DNA of 64,000 nt from Dioszegia crocea (taxonomy: Eukaryota; Basidiomycota; Tremellomycetes; Tremellales; Bulleribasidiaceae): contig BCKK01000004.1 in the NCBI GenBank assembly GCA_001600615.1, positions 1,871,893-1,935,892 on the forward strand, written 5' to 3'. Below, one piece after another: positions 1-11,055 of this stretch. The notes below the pieces were generated by a model. That model was not told the origin of the DNA, did no database searches, and saw only the letters and a program-made list of their open reading frames with translations. Every line of letters starts with the position of its first letter. Within the stretch, counting starts at the first letter, position 1. Made by a program: the position numbers and the translations under genes.

Positions 1-39
1 CATCTCCCCAACAGCCCCAATTGCGATAATTCTCCCTTA

Positions 40-800
40 TCACGCCGCAATTTCCCTAGCAGCCTCTTCCACCCCCTTCAAGACCACTCCAGACCCATTG
101 ATCCCACCCCCGGTCTCCCCACCACCCCTCGCCATAATCTTCGCAATCTCCACCACCTGATCCATCTGCTCCTCCACACCCGTCTGCCCCGCATTACCCA
201 AAACCTCCTTCAGCGTCTGACCGACGTTCTCTTCTATAGTCGAGGCAATTATGCTCTGGGTGGATGATGATGTAGTGGAGAAGTTGGGCTGGGCGTGAAG
301 TATGTTGGAAGGACGAGCGGTAAGAGAGAGATGTTGCGAGAGGACCGATTCTGGACGTCAGCTTAGTTCGCTCTGGTGGTTCTGAGGGTATATGCGTACC
401 TCCTGCGCCATCTTTGAGGGTGGCTTCTACAGCTTGTCGAGAGAGAAGAGTCGTAGCTTGACTGTCAGCAACATTTCAGTACAGGTCAGATAAAGAACGA
501 ACATCCAACATCTTTAGCGGAAACTTCCAAAGCCTGCTTCAATCCCATACCGCCCACTACCCATCATCAGCTCTATTTCGCTTCTTCAAATCCTCTCCAG
601 AGAAGACACTTACATCCCGAGCTTTCCTTCACGCCAGCTTCAACAGCCTGCCTCACAGCTAGAGGGTTCATTTCCGCCGCTACCCTCCCCGCTCCACTCG
701 CCGACTCGGTCATCGCCACTCGACCTGCCGAGGCGAGTTCGGACGTCAACAGGGTGGTTTCTTCTCTCACGAGCGAAAGCATCGGGCGGAGAGCTGCCAT
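40..800 (-). CDS. Small helical protein of unknown function
   Basis: Four short exons can be joined into a protein of about 200 residues. It begins MAALRPMLSLVREETT at 800 and ends EAAREIAA at 40. Donors and acceptors are canonical: GTAAGT after about codon 62, then GTTCGT, then GTACGC, each closed by a branch-like GCTGA and an AG. The last exon covers 40-350. Two segments resemble each other, VRQAVEAGVKESSG near residue 50 and SRQAVEATLKDGAG near residue 85, suggesting an internal repeat. The sequence is rich in Ala, Gly, Ser and Thr, with predicted helices and no membrane span. I do not recognise a family. Later Met residues cannot be excluded as the start. Confidence is moderate for the gene and low for exact junctions. 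Confidence 0.55.
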
Positions 801-923
801 CTTGTGTAGCGGGGCGAAGGGGGCTGACGGTAGTATGTATAAAAGATCGAGATGATATGGGTGATGGAAGATGTTTGGATTCACAGGCTTTACGATAAGG
901 TTTCTGCTCCACCCAAGGGGGTA

Positions 924-938
924 TGACGTAACGCGTCA
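924..938. promoter_or_regulatory. TGACG/CGTCA imperfect palindrome with an ACGCGT core
   Basis: The 15-mer TGACGTAACGCGTCA lies about 125 bp upstream of the gene starting at 800 (-). It holds a MluI-type ACGCGT box (931-936), the motif read by MBF/Swi6-type factors in fungi, and a flanking TGACG/CGTCA pair typical of bZIP sites. A regulatory role is inferred from sequence and position only. Confidence 0.25.
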
Positions 939-1123
939 TCATCTACCTCTCTCCCTTCATCACCTCCATCTTTCCTTGTGCTGGTACGGGATGGTGGAAT
1001 GAGAGGGGAGGGGACACGTGAATGTGGTAGCTCGCTGTGCTACCTAGAGATACATACTGATTTGACTGTACTTTACCAACAACTACAAGCTATCTGACGT
1101 ATACAAACTTAGACCCAACCCCG

Positions 1124-3972
1124 TCATCTCAAATCCCCTAGATCATCCACTAGCGTCTCCCCACTTTGCTTCTCTCTTCCCTTCTCATGACACACCTCAA
1201 CCTCTCCATCCTCCACCACAATCTCCAAATGCGTCGGCACGCCCTTTGAGTACATGCTCATTGGCGATACCTGGCCCAGCGTGCCCCCCTCTGATCCCAA
1301 TCTCGCCCCTCCCCTTCCAACCCGCCCATCACCCGCCAACATCCCTTTACACGCCCTAGGATCCATCCATCTTCTCAATGTCCGATTCACACTCAGCCCC
1401 ACCGGCCATAACATCGCCACGGCATACAGCCCCGTCGTTACCCGGACCGAATACCTTGCATCGTCCGTATGGCGCAGATCGACGGCGTAGACTACGGAAG
1501 GCCAGGTGGCCCCGCCTGAGATCGCCATGGTTATTGCCGTTGCAGCGAATTTTGTATGCTTCCCTTGACCCCGGAGGACCATGGCGAATATGAGTGGGAA
1601 AATCGCCGATTGGAAAAATTGGAGTAGGATGAGGAATGTCAGAGCGGATGGTCCGGGGGGAAGGACCATGCCTAGTAGGGAAGAGAGGAAGGCGCCGAAT
1701 ATGTATCCGAATAAGACATAGCGGGGTGGGAGGTAGTATGTTAGGGCTGAAGCGATGAATCTGCCTAAAGCGAATAGGCCAGATCCGATTGATGATGAAT
1801 CGCCCGCATTGAATGAAGGGTAGGCGCCGCGGGATACCGAGCCCCAGAAGTAGGAAACGGATTCCTGCGCTCCGACATAAGTCGCCATAAGGACAACACC
1901 GGAGATGAGGAGGAGTTTTCGCGCGTCGACACCGTACGCTTTCTCCCCTTTGTCTAGATCGGCATTGTAGAGGCGTTGAGTGGCCATTGCCTCGAGTTCG
2001 TCGTCTGATACTTCGGATAAGGGTACGTAGAAAAAGACGACGGCGAGCGCGACGACAAAGAGCGCTACTGCGAGGTAACAGTACTGAACGCGGAAGAGGT
2101 CATCTTCGCTTATAGCTTGGAAGAGGGCTCGATTGGCGATAAGTGGGGAAATGACCGATCCGACACCTTGGATACCTTGCGAGAAGCAAAGACGGGATTC
2201 GCTAAGGTGTCCGGGACCCGCTAGGGCTACGAAGGGGTTTGCGGCGTTTTCCAAGACGGAAAGACCGAGAGCGACGAGGAAGTTGGAGATGAAGAAACCG
2301 GGGTAGGATTTAAGGACGGATGATGGCCAGTATGACATTGCGCCACATGAGTAGATGGCTAACCCCGCGATGAAGGTTGCTTTGAAGCCCTCACGAGTGA
2401 GGGTCCAGTAGCCTATGAGGAGAGGACCGAGGAAGTAGCCTATCCAATAGGCGTTGTGGAGTGCGAATGCCTGGGATGGGGAGTAGTTGAGAAGGGATTG
2501 GGTTTGGGCATTGAGTGTGCCCAGTAGGCCATAGGCGAAACCCCATAAGAAGAATAGACTCGATACTGGTATCAGCACCGACGAGAATAGGACATACCGA
2601 ACATTATCGGCCACCAAGCCTCCCGGGCCGTGAGCTGAGTCAACGGTGTTCGGCCCTTCATATTGACAAAATCGAAGAAGTTTTGGGTTACTTCTTGGTT
2701 TGGATCGGGTTGGGGACGTTGAGAGACGGTTAGGCGGCGAACGAGGGATACACTCCTAGTGCGAGAGGAGGGATTTGGGGGATGGAGAGTGGATGGGTCG
2801 GGGTCGTCGGACTGTTGGGAGGTAGTAGTCCTACGACCGACAGATAAGCGGTGTGGTCGATGGGTGGGGGGAGGAGGGGATATTTCGGCGGGAACGCTAG
2901 CGAGCATTTGGAAAAAGTCCATCCCGTCATCATCTTCATCGTCGGCGTTCCCGCCTAGCACTGCACTTCCGCCAACGACAGGACTGGTGGATGCTGAGGG
3001 CAAATCAACATCGCCGACCTGCAGAGATCCCGCCCGCTCCTCCTTGGTTTCCCTCGACAACTCCGCCGCTGCGGCTGCTGCATGTCTCGATTCCCGCCTC
3101 TCTCGTCCTAAGAATCCGGGCATCACCCGCATGACCAGTGGCTTAAGTACAAGCACGCAGCAGCACATCAAGCCGACCGACACTTCCACCGCGGACCACA
3201 TGAGGGAGAAGGACGCGTGGTAGGTGAAGTTGGGAGGTCGGGTTGCGGCAGTGATGGTTGCTGCGCCGGCATTGAACTCTCTCGTCTCTCGGAGGGCGTT
3301 TTGGAGATAGAGGATTCGGACGACATCGACAATGGCGACGAAGCCACCGACGATGAATGTGCAGACTAGGGCGCATTTCTGCTTAAACTCCATTCGGAGT
3401 TGAGTGAGGATGGGGAGTGGGAGGCAGAGGATGGCAAGATCGGTGAGGATGTTGATGGGTGCGGAGGCGAGATACATCGAAACGACATCGATGCATTGAC
3501 CATCGACGCCGTATTTGAATGCGGCTGCGATAGGGCTGCACTGAAACAGCCCTAGGAAAGTGAGGACAAACCCGGCAACGTTTACGACGACGGCAGTAGC
3601 AATACTGGCGTATCGGAGGAACCGGTGGGCGGCGGCCATACGGATATAGAGGATGAGGATGGATGTTTTCGTAGCCATCAAGGCTGGATTGTAGAGGACG
3701 GTAAAAGCGTAAATCGCCCGCTTCATCGGATTTTCCCATTCCGGCTTGATGAACTCGTCATACTCCCCCAACCCATTCTTGGCGCCTGCACAGACCACCG
3801 CCGATACGCCCGTGGCGAACACCCAGGCTATAACTGCCAAGGTGTCATCGGATGTGAAGCGCTTGACGACCCATACTTTGGATATAACGCGGAGAGCGAC
3901 GAAAACGGTGGCGATGATGCCGAGGGAAAGGGTGACTACAAAGACGGTCGGAGCGCGAGTATCTGTCTCCAT
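1124..3972 (-). CDS. Fused fungal rhodopsin-like 7-TM domain and FucP-type MFS sugar transporter
   Basis: Exon 1 (3972-2598) is open throughout. It encodes a Fung_rhodopsin/PTH11-like 7-TM domain (about residues 10-290, with the family's paired Asp in RFTSDDTLAVIAW), then a Ser/Pro/Arg-rich cytoplasmic tail (about 290-445). Without any stop the frame enters MKGRTPLTQLTAREAWWPI, which resembles the N-terminus of fungal FucP-like transporters. A 32-nt intron (2597-2566; GTATGT, GCTGAT, CAG) is spliced in phase to VSSLFFLWGFAYGLL. Exon 2 (2565-1124) encodes a 12-TM FHS-family transporter with the family signature ENAANPFVALAGP. Joined length is 938 residues with about 19 predicted spans. The transporter probably imports a sugar by proton symport; the 7-TM part is of unknown ligand. 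Alternative: a stand-alone transporter starting at Met 2661 (501 residues), in which case the upstream gene has no stop of its own. I saw no convincing intron that would supply one. Confidence 0.75.
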
Positions 3973-4712
3973 TCTGGGGTAGTATTATGGCGGGCGTCTA
4001 ATCATGGTGCTTTGAGAGGGTATACAGAGTGTAGAGTAGGATATAGAAGGGTGAGAGATGATGGATATTGACAGGCTGCGCAACATGCGGGATCTCCAGC
4101 GCTTACGGCATGCCCCACAATGTTCCAGGCCGAGCGATCGGGGGCTCCACATCTCCCAGCTTCAGTTCACAACAGCAAGCAGTTTAGAGCTAACTATACA
4201 CTTCCATCGCACTGTCAGCATGTCATAGCAGACAGCTAGTGTACTCACTGCTCATGCAAGGATGCTCGTCTAAGGCTTTCACTCGCCCTCATACCCCCAA
4301 AATCGAGAACGACGATCCGGCGGTGATGGCCGCCCAATGCCACCATATCTATAACTCTTGCCCCTACTTCCTCCATACTACCCACTCTGGTGGTACGGTC
4401 TGCTCCTCGACGCACACAGTAGCAGGCAGTAAGATGTGATCGCCAACATGCGCATGGCATTGCCACAGCAGCCTTGCGGCAACGTCGACGGCTCCGCGTC
4501 TCGGCCGGAAGTCGCCGAGCCGTGCTATGGCGCGATTTCCGCTCATATCTCGCAACCATCATCCCATCTGAGGTCTGCAGTAATAGCTCCAATGCCGCAT
4601 CTCATCAGTATGATTGAAGAGCATCCAGCGATGACGGCCGCTTCAAGCTTCAACAACAGCTTACACATCTCTCACAATTTTACTGTCGACACACCTACCA
4701 CCCATCCTCACA
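3973..4712. other. Divergent intergenic region, no gene seen
   Basis: This 740-bp spacer separates the divergent starts at 3972 (-) and 4713 (+). Short overlapping open frames exist on both strands but show no splice-consistent or family-like coding. It presumably carries both promoters; I see no clear TATA box. Confidence 0.5.
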
Positions 4713-6427
4713 ATGCAGCTCAAAGATCACATTCTCCTCACGCAAGACTTTGCAGAATCCTCCACCTCCAGTTCACCCGCCCATGACTCTCGACCATCCG
4801 TCCGCATTGCAGTGATCGGTGTAGGCTCAGCAGGCCTTTCGCAGATTAAGCAATTGGTCGATGCTTTCAACCGGCCTGGAGTGACGCGGCGTCTGGAGCT
4901 GGTGGCTTATGAGCCGAGATCGGGTGTTGGCGGATTATGGTATGGCCCTCCTACTCTCTAAAGCTCATGAGCAGGAATTACGATCCAGACCCTAAACCAT
5001 TCGCCGCTTCAGTCATTGGCGAGACATTACATACCTACCCTGCAAAGGACGATGATCCGACGCCGCTATATGAGGGCCTTGTCGCGACGCTGCCATATGT
5101 ACGTCCTCATCTTTGGTTATTGTCAATGCTGACAATCAGCAACTTATGGCATATCGAGATCACCTCTTTCCCGCAGACACAAATCCCATCCCAACCGCTC
5201 AACAAATAAGCGACTACCTTCATGACTACGCAACCAAATTCGATCTGCGCCAATACATTCATTTCCAGACCCGTGTAGACCGACTGTACAAAGAAGAGTC
5301 AGGGCGGTGGATCGTTGAGTCTCGCGGACCCAGGGGTGAAAAGAGGGAAGAATTCGACTATGTATCAGTGGCCAATGGGCATTACTCTGATCCATGGACG
5401 CCTGCCATACCGGGTTTATCGTACGTTTCTCCTCGCATTCTCAGCTGACGATAGAACTTTCCCTGGACGTCTGATGCACTCTCGGGAATTCAGACGAGCC
5501 TCCGATTTCGCCGGACGAACCATACTCGTCATTGGCTCCTTTTCTTCCGGATCGGATATAACCCGCCTTATCGGCGGTCTCAACATCAACCCCTCTCATC
5601 CCCGGACTAAAGTCTATCAATCCTCAACGGGTATCGGCAACTCATCAGCCGTTATAGATCCTGATGAGCCCTGGCGACCTTATATCCACACCGTACCCCT
5701 TATCGACCATATCAACGGCGGATATATCCACTTCCAAGATACACCATTCTCGCACGATCCGATAGATGGGGTGGACGTGATCATCTTCGCTACGGGCTAT
5801 TACAACTCTCTACCGTTCTGCAAGAAGTATGATGAGCCGTGGCGGTCGCAGAGGGTGCTGAAGGAGGAGATCTCAGTCCGGGACGGAGGGGATGAGAGTG
5901 AGTTGGGCGGGTTGAGGGGTTTGCATATGGATGGGATGGACGAGATGTTGCTTTTTCTCAAGGATGATCGGAGCATTGCCTTTCCGGGTTTGCGTGAGTT
6001 GATATACCACCCTCCTCAGTCCCCAGACACGCTTCTCTGTCGTCCATCGAATTTGCGCTAATAATCAGCCTACCAAATCGTCCCCTTCCCCTTCGCCGAA
6101 GCCCAATCCCGACTCGTCTCCCTATTCTGGGCCGGCCTAGTCACCATCCCCCCAAACCACGCCCCNCCACCCAACACCGCCAATGTCTTCACCGGCGCCC
6201 CAGCTGGCGGGTTGACGGCCGATACCGCAATCCGATATAGCATCAAATCGAGGAAAGAGTTCATTTTCCCCAATCCGTACGAATGGAGTTATACCGAGGA
6301 TATATTCCGCTTGTTGAAGGATTTGGATCAGGGAGAAGAGGTGCCCCAGTGCTGGAGAGAGGTGGAGGGGTGGAGGCGGGAAATGAGGGCTGATACGGGG
6401 ATGAGGAAGCGGTTGTTGGGGTACTAG
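4713..6427 (+). CDS. Flavin-containing monooxygenase, paralog 1
   Basis: Five exons: 4713-4939, 4975-5098, 5140-5420, 5455-5993 and 6069-6427, giving 509 residues. The N-terminal Rossmann motif GVGSAGLSQ binds FAD, followed by GGLW completed across the first intron. The FMO-identifying stretch FPGRLMHSREF, the second nucleotide-binding motif VIGSFSSGSD (NADPH) and the FATGY motif (IIFATGYYN) are in the usual order. It should hydroxylate a nitrogen, sulfur or other soft nucleophile using NADPH and O2; the substrate is unknown. Exon sizes match the paralog at 9349-11055 almost exactly, so the two arose by tandem duplication. An ambiguous base (6166) falls in exon 5 and could change one residue. 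The first three introns are 34-41 nt. Confidence 0.88.
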
Positions 6428-6865
6428 TGGAGTCTTGGCGCGGAGTGCCTCATAGTGATGATACGATCTGGATTTAGGCAGAGTATGGAGTATGGGACAA
6501 ATTTGTAGATAGCGATGAATTCTGCAATTAGCTGAAATCTGAAACGAATTTGACCTACAGCCAAAATCTATAATCCCGCAATTCTCCGGGTCGGTTTTGG
6601 ACAGCGACCCGACTTTGAGAAATCGGGTCCGGTTTTGAGACATTCGGACCCGATTTGCGACCCTACAGCTTAGACGTCTTGTAGACTGGAATGCAGTGGG
6701 GCAAGCAGCAGGATGTCCACGGTCCCTGCAGGCTGTAAGATCCGAAGGAGATGCTCGGATCGCCCTTGTGCTCGGACATGGAAGGCGACCTATTCTGACC
6801 CAGACGGAGACCCAAGAGCAACTGATGCTTTTCATCTCCCACGAACCAAACTGATAACGTCCGCC
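6428..6865. other. Convergent 3' spacer
   Basis: The spacer lies between the stops of the first monooxygenase (+) and the 2OG oxygenase (-). The stretch 6590-6660 has repeated CGGGTC/GGTCCGGTTTTGAGA-like units. No coding sequence was found. Confidence 0.4.
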
Positions 6866-8238
6866 CTATACGTAGTACTCCACTTTCCGTCCCAAAACCT
6901 CCTCCACGACCTTCCCATTCCTCTGCTTGGAATTCGCATCATCTGGAAGGTCAGCTCCAGGAATCCCCGCACTGCTCTGGGCAGAAACTCACAAAGCTCA
7001 TTCCCCGTCCTCTTGATTCTCTCCCTCAACCACTCATCCTGCGTTGGCGCCTTCCCCCCGGCATCAATCCGATCTTGAAACTCATTCTTGCCCAACCGAG
7101 CAACGACGGGTGAGTCCCAAATAGGTTCCAGAGGGAGATCGCGGCGTACGCGAGCAAAGTGGATAAGGATGTATCGGATTATATTCGCTTGGTCGTTCGG
7201 CGGTCGGATGACGCGGTGGCGCGTGGCTTTGAAGATACCGCCAGTGAGGAACTGGAGTGCGTCCGCTGTGTTGACTACGACTTAACGTGAGCTGAGGTTG
7301 AAAATGTGGACTTACCGGCACCTTGGACATGTTTGACCCAGCGCCATTCGTCGTCCTTCGTCAATATCTGAAGAGCCGAGATGGGTTGGGAATACAAGAG
7401 CGAGACGCTATTATCTGATAGCCATCAGTGAGGGTCCTGGCAAATCGTAAACTGAAAAATGACTCACAGTCCGTATGACCCTTACTCCAAATCCCCTCGG
7501 TGGCTTTCTCATCCTCCGCACTCCTAGGGAAATACCCCATGAATCGCTGACATGCCGCGCCTATCGCCCCCGTCTGGTCATGCAGTCCCCACAAGTAGTC
7601 TTCGGGCAACTCAAGTGCAAGTGAGATGAGCTTGAGGATACGGTAGACGACGTGATAGTATGTGTGCTCAGCGAATGCCCGGATTTCAGGCAAGTAGGGC
7701 AGGAGTTGGGGCGGGTGCTGGCCTTCTGGAGATTCGAAAGATGATGACTCGAGATTGTAATGCTGGACCATCAGCGAATAACCAGACATTGACTTACTTC
7801 AAGATTATCAGGCACCCCGCCTTCTTTCTGCCATATCCCCCGCAACTTGTAACCCTTATAAGAACCCTGATCCAACTTGGCGGCAAAAGGAGCCTTGTCG
7901 CCAGCTGGAATCCCCGAAATGGCATATTGGGCAATGGCGAGGTTTCGACGGAGTGTCTCGTCAGACACACCAGTGCCAGTGACGAAGAGGAATCCGTCCA
8001 CTGACAGGGCCTTTTTGGCGCTTTCGACAAGCCTGGACCGGACGGCGGGGTCGGAGCTGTCCAATTGGGTCAGGTCGATACTCTCGAGTTCAGCCCATGG
8101 CACTGGGTCATTAGCACACTCTGAGATGGAGTGAGTCGGGCAGAACTTACAGTCTTCAGTAGTCTCTGCCGGTGCAGTCCAAGCGGGAAGCTTGACCGTC
8201 TGGTGTGGCGTGGTGTCGGTAAGGGCGATGGGGCTCAT
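6866..8238 (-). CDS. 2-oxoglutarate/Fe(II)-dependent dioxygenase (isopenicillin N synthase-like)
   Basis: Six exons (8238-8151, 8102-7798, 7762-7468, 7414-7316, 7274-6993, 6942-6866) give 381 residues. The N-terminal DIOX_N-like part contains VDGFLFVTGTGVSDE. The signature PDNLEHYNL is completed across intron 2. The double-stranded beta-helix domain has the iron triad: His and Asp in GHTD at the end of exon 3, and the distal His in ATRHRVIRPP. The NTADAL stretch upstream of that His is typical of fungal members. The usual RxS 2-oxoglutarate motif is degenerate (IIRYILIHF). It lies between two flavin monooxygenase paralogs and is divergent from the second, so a shared oxidative pathway is plausible but unproven. 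Start MSPIALTD is preferred over an upstream Met at 8346, which lies in probable 5' UTR. Confidence 0.85.
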
Positions 8239-9348
8239 AATGTTGGCGCGGTTGAGAGAGGTGCATGTCTGACTGACCACCTCGCACTTAAGAGTGGTGC
8301 ATGAGTGATGATGAGTGCACGGCCGTATCCGACGGCATGATTGCATGTCATGTCATCTCATGTGCTGAATCGTCATTTGGGCAAGGTATGGCGACACCGG
8401 CAGTGAGCCGGTTGAATTGCGCTAGCCATCAGTGAATCAGTCTCTGTCGCGTATTCCTCCTAGATCCGCAGCAGGCTTCATACTGGATATGAGCAGCGAT
8501 TTGGCGGTGTATTGAGCGATGGCGTGTTGGGCATTGCATGATGCAAATACAGCATCGTAGGAGGGGTGTTACTTTTTCCACGCGTCCGGAACTACTTTTC
8601 CACGCTGATCCTGGCTGAGAGATAATGTGAAGCCCATGCATAGACTCGGCCAGTCTGCTTGTGCGTATTCTGAAGACATGTACGGATAGCTCTAGGTCCC
8701 AGCTTCAAGCCAGTCAAGACTTTATCGAGTTTGAGCGAGGACTGACGGAGATAATCAGGTCATGATATCTCGGGCCCCCCTGCACGCCTAGACAACTTTT
8801 AGGATACCATTCTGTTCGTATGACTCGTAGCTATCCAGCCAACTACGTCTAGAACGGCTGCGAGATGAATTGGATGCGCTATGAGCGAAAAACCAGGATC
8901 TCAGCGTGGAAAAGTAGTTCCGGACGCGTGGAAAAAGTAACACCCTCGTAGGAGGGACAGCACGAATCCACGATGTATGGTGCCGCACGCCTAACACAAA
9001 GGACTGTCCCTGACCCGAGCCTAACCTCCCGGAAATTTCGTGAATCAATCCGGACACCAGCGAATTCCGGGCTCTCCTCCAGACTGGTACATCTTCGAAC
9101 TTGTCCTCTCTACATACACCTTCGATGATTACACAGTCATGTTATGGCGCTATACGCGTGCTGCTTGCCCCACTAGAGCTTGAGCATGAGCTGGTTGGAG
9201 CTTCCGCAAATTTCACCCACCCCGCACAGCATTTCGGACCAAAGGATGTCCCAACAATGACGGACACACACAGCCACACAACAACGCTGGATGGCTCTTT
9301 TGACAAACATGTTTGTCTTCTCCCCAGCTCTAATCACCTCTGTCTAAC
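8239..9348. promoter_or_regulatory. Divergent promoter region interrupted by a MITE
   Basis: This 1.1-kb region separates the start codons of the 2OG oxygenase (-) and the second monooxygenase (+). About a third of it is the MITE at 8564-8945, which increases the spacing between the two promoters. No conserved coding sequence was recognised. Confidence 0.5.
8564..8945. mobile_element. MITE with 45-bp perfect terminal inverted repeats and 9-bp target duplication
   Basis: The left arm (8564-8608) begins GGGTGTTACTTTTTCCACGC and is the exact reverse complement of the right arm (8901-8945). Identity continues into a CCTGG block after a 2-bp indel. The flanks are the identical 9-mer TCGTAGGAG at 8555-8563 and 8946-8954, a clean target-site duplication. 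The interior (292 bp) has no coding capacity. A 9-bp duplication with long inverted repeats is typical of Mutator-like (MULE) elements; hAT elements make 8 bp and Tc1/mariner make TA. It is therefore best called a non-autonomous MULE-type MITE. The class is inferred, because no transposase is present. Perfect arms and duplication suggest recent insertion. Confidence 0.88.
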
Positions 9349-11055
9349 ATGGCCCGATCAGACCATGCGGAACCTAGCAAAATCCGGCTCGAGACCCCAA
9401 ATGGCCGACCGATCATTCGCATCGCCGTAATCGGTGCCGGCTCTGCAGGCCTTTCGCAAATCAAGCAGCTCGTCGACGCGTTCAGTCGGCGTGGTGTGAC
9501 TGGGAATCTGGAGCTTGTGGCCTTTGAGCCAAAATCTGATGTCGGTGGTTTATGGTACGTGCCGGTGGTTTTTGGTACGTCGAAGACCCCTGCAAAGCTG
9601 ATAATCAGGAACGATAGTTCTGGTCCAAAACACTTCATCAATCAGCTTGTGGGCGATACGCTGCATACCTACCCTGCAAAGGATGAAGATCCCATACCAA
9701 CATATGAAGGGCTGGTTGCGAATCTACCCTTTGTAAGTTTGCGCGTGGACGTTGATCCTGTTCCCGCAGCTGACGAGTTAGGAACTGATGGCTTATCGCG
9801 ATCACACGTTTCCAGCCGGTACATCCCCCATGCCTACTCCTCGGCAGATACGCGACTATCTGCAGAGCTATGCTACCAAATTTGGTCTACGACGGTATAT
9901 CAGGCTCCAAACTTGCGTCGACAGGCTGTACAAGGCAGCTTCTGGCCGGTGGATCATCGAGTCAAACGGGCCAGGAGGAGAAAAAAGGGAGGAGTTCGAT
10001 TATGTGTCGGTAGCAAATGGGCAGTATTCTGAGCCGTGGACACCTGAGATCTTAGGTCTTTCGTAAGTTCCTCTTGATTCCTCTATGCTGACTGCAGATC
10101 ATTCTCTGGCCAAATGATTCATTCTCACGCTTTCCGACAAGCGTCAGCTTATGCCGGAAAGACTGTACTTGTCATCGGCTCCTACTCCTCTGGATCGGAC
10201 ATCACACGCCTACTAGCCACTTTAAACTTTGATCACTCCTCTCCAATTACGAAAGTCTACCAATCTTCGAGCGGGATAGGCAAATCAACCGCAGACATCT
10301 CAGACGAACCCTGGCGACCCTTCATTCACGCTGTACCCCTCATTGATCACATCGCGGGTGGGACTATCCACTTCCAAGAAACTCCTTTCAGTCACGATCC
10401 GATCGAAGGCATCGACATCATCATCTTCGCTACGGGCTATCACAAGTCGTTGCCGTTCTGCAAGCAGTCTGACGAGCCCTGGCGGTCTGACCGGGTATTA
10501 AGGGAGGAAATCACCGTGCGCTCAGGAGGCAATGAGCGTGAAATAGGCGGATTGAGGGGTTTGCATATGGAGGGGATGGATCCAATGCTCATGTTCCTGA
10601 AGGATGATCGGAGTGTGGCTTTTCTCGGTCTGCGTGAGTTCTCTTGCGACCGTATTTGCTTCAAATTTACCGCGTGGCGTGATCTCCGCTGACAGATAGC
10701 CTACGGAACCGTCCCCTTCCCATTTGCTGAAGCTCAATCTCGGCTTGTTGCGCTCGTATGGGCCGGCTTAGCATTCATTTCGGCGGATCATGCCTCGCCC
10801 CCCAATACCGCCAACGTCTTCCATGCGCATGGCGAAGATGTCATGGCGGACAACACAATCCGGCACAGAGTCAAGATGCGCAGAGAGTACATGTTTCCAA
10901 TTCCCTACGAGTGGGAATATACCGAGTACATCTTCGGTCTGCTGGCCGAGGTCGATAAGGGGATGGAAGTACCGGAGTGTTGGCGGAAGGTTGAGAAGTG
11001 GAGGAAGGACATGAGGGCGGACACGGGATTGGCAAAGAGGTTGTTGGGATATTAG
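9349..11055 (+). CDS. Flavin-containing monooxygenase, paralog 2
   Basis: Five exons (9349-9554, 9609-9732, 9782-10062, 10098-10633, 10700-11055) encode 500 residues. FAD motif GAGSAGLSQ, FMO signature FSGQMIHSHAF, NADPH motif VIGSYSSGSD and FATGYH are all present, so the enzyme should be active. It is clearly paralogous to the gene at 4713: exons 2 and 3 are identical in length (124 and 281 nt) and the C-terminus RLLGY is shared. Intron 1 is 54 nt rather than 35 because a 20-bp tandem duplication (9541-9580) copied the splice donor. Only the first donor keeps the frame. It is transcribed divergently from the 2OG oxygenase across the MITE-bearing promoter. Substrate unknown. Confidence 0.88.

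Noticed and set aside
4713..11055. Full secondary-metabolite biosynthetic cluster
   Set aside because: No polyketide synthase, NRPS, terpene synthase or pathway-specific regulator is present; only tailoring-type oxygenases.
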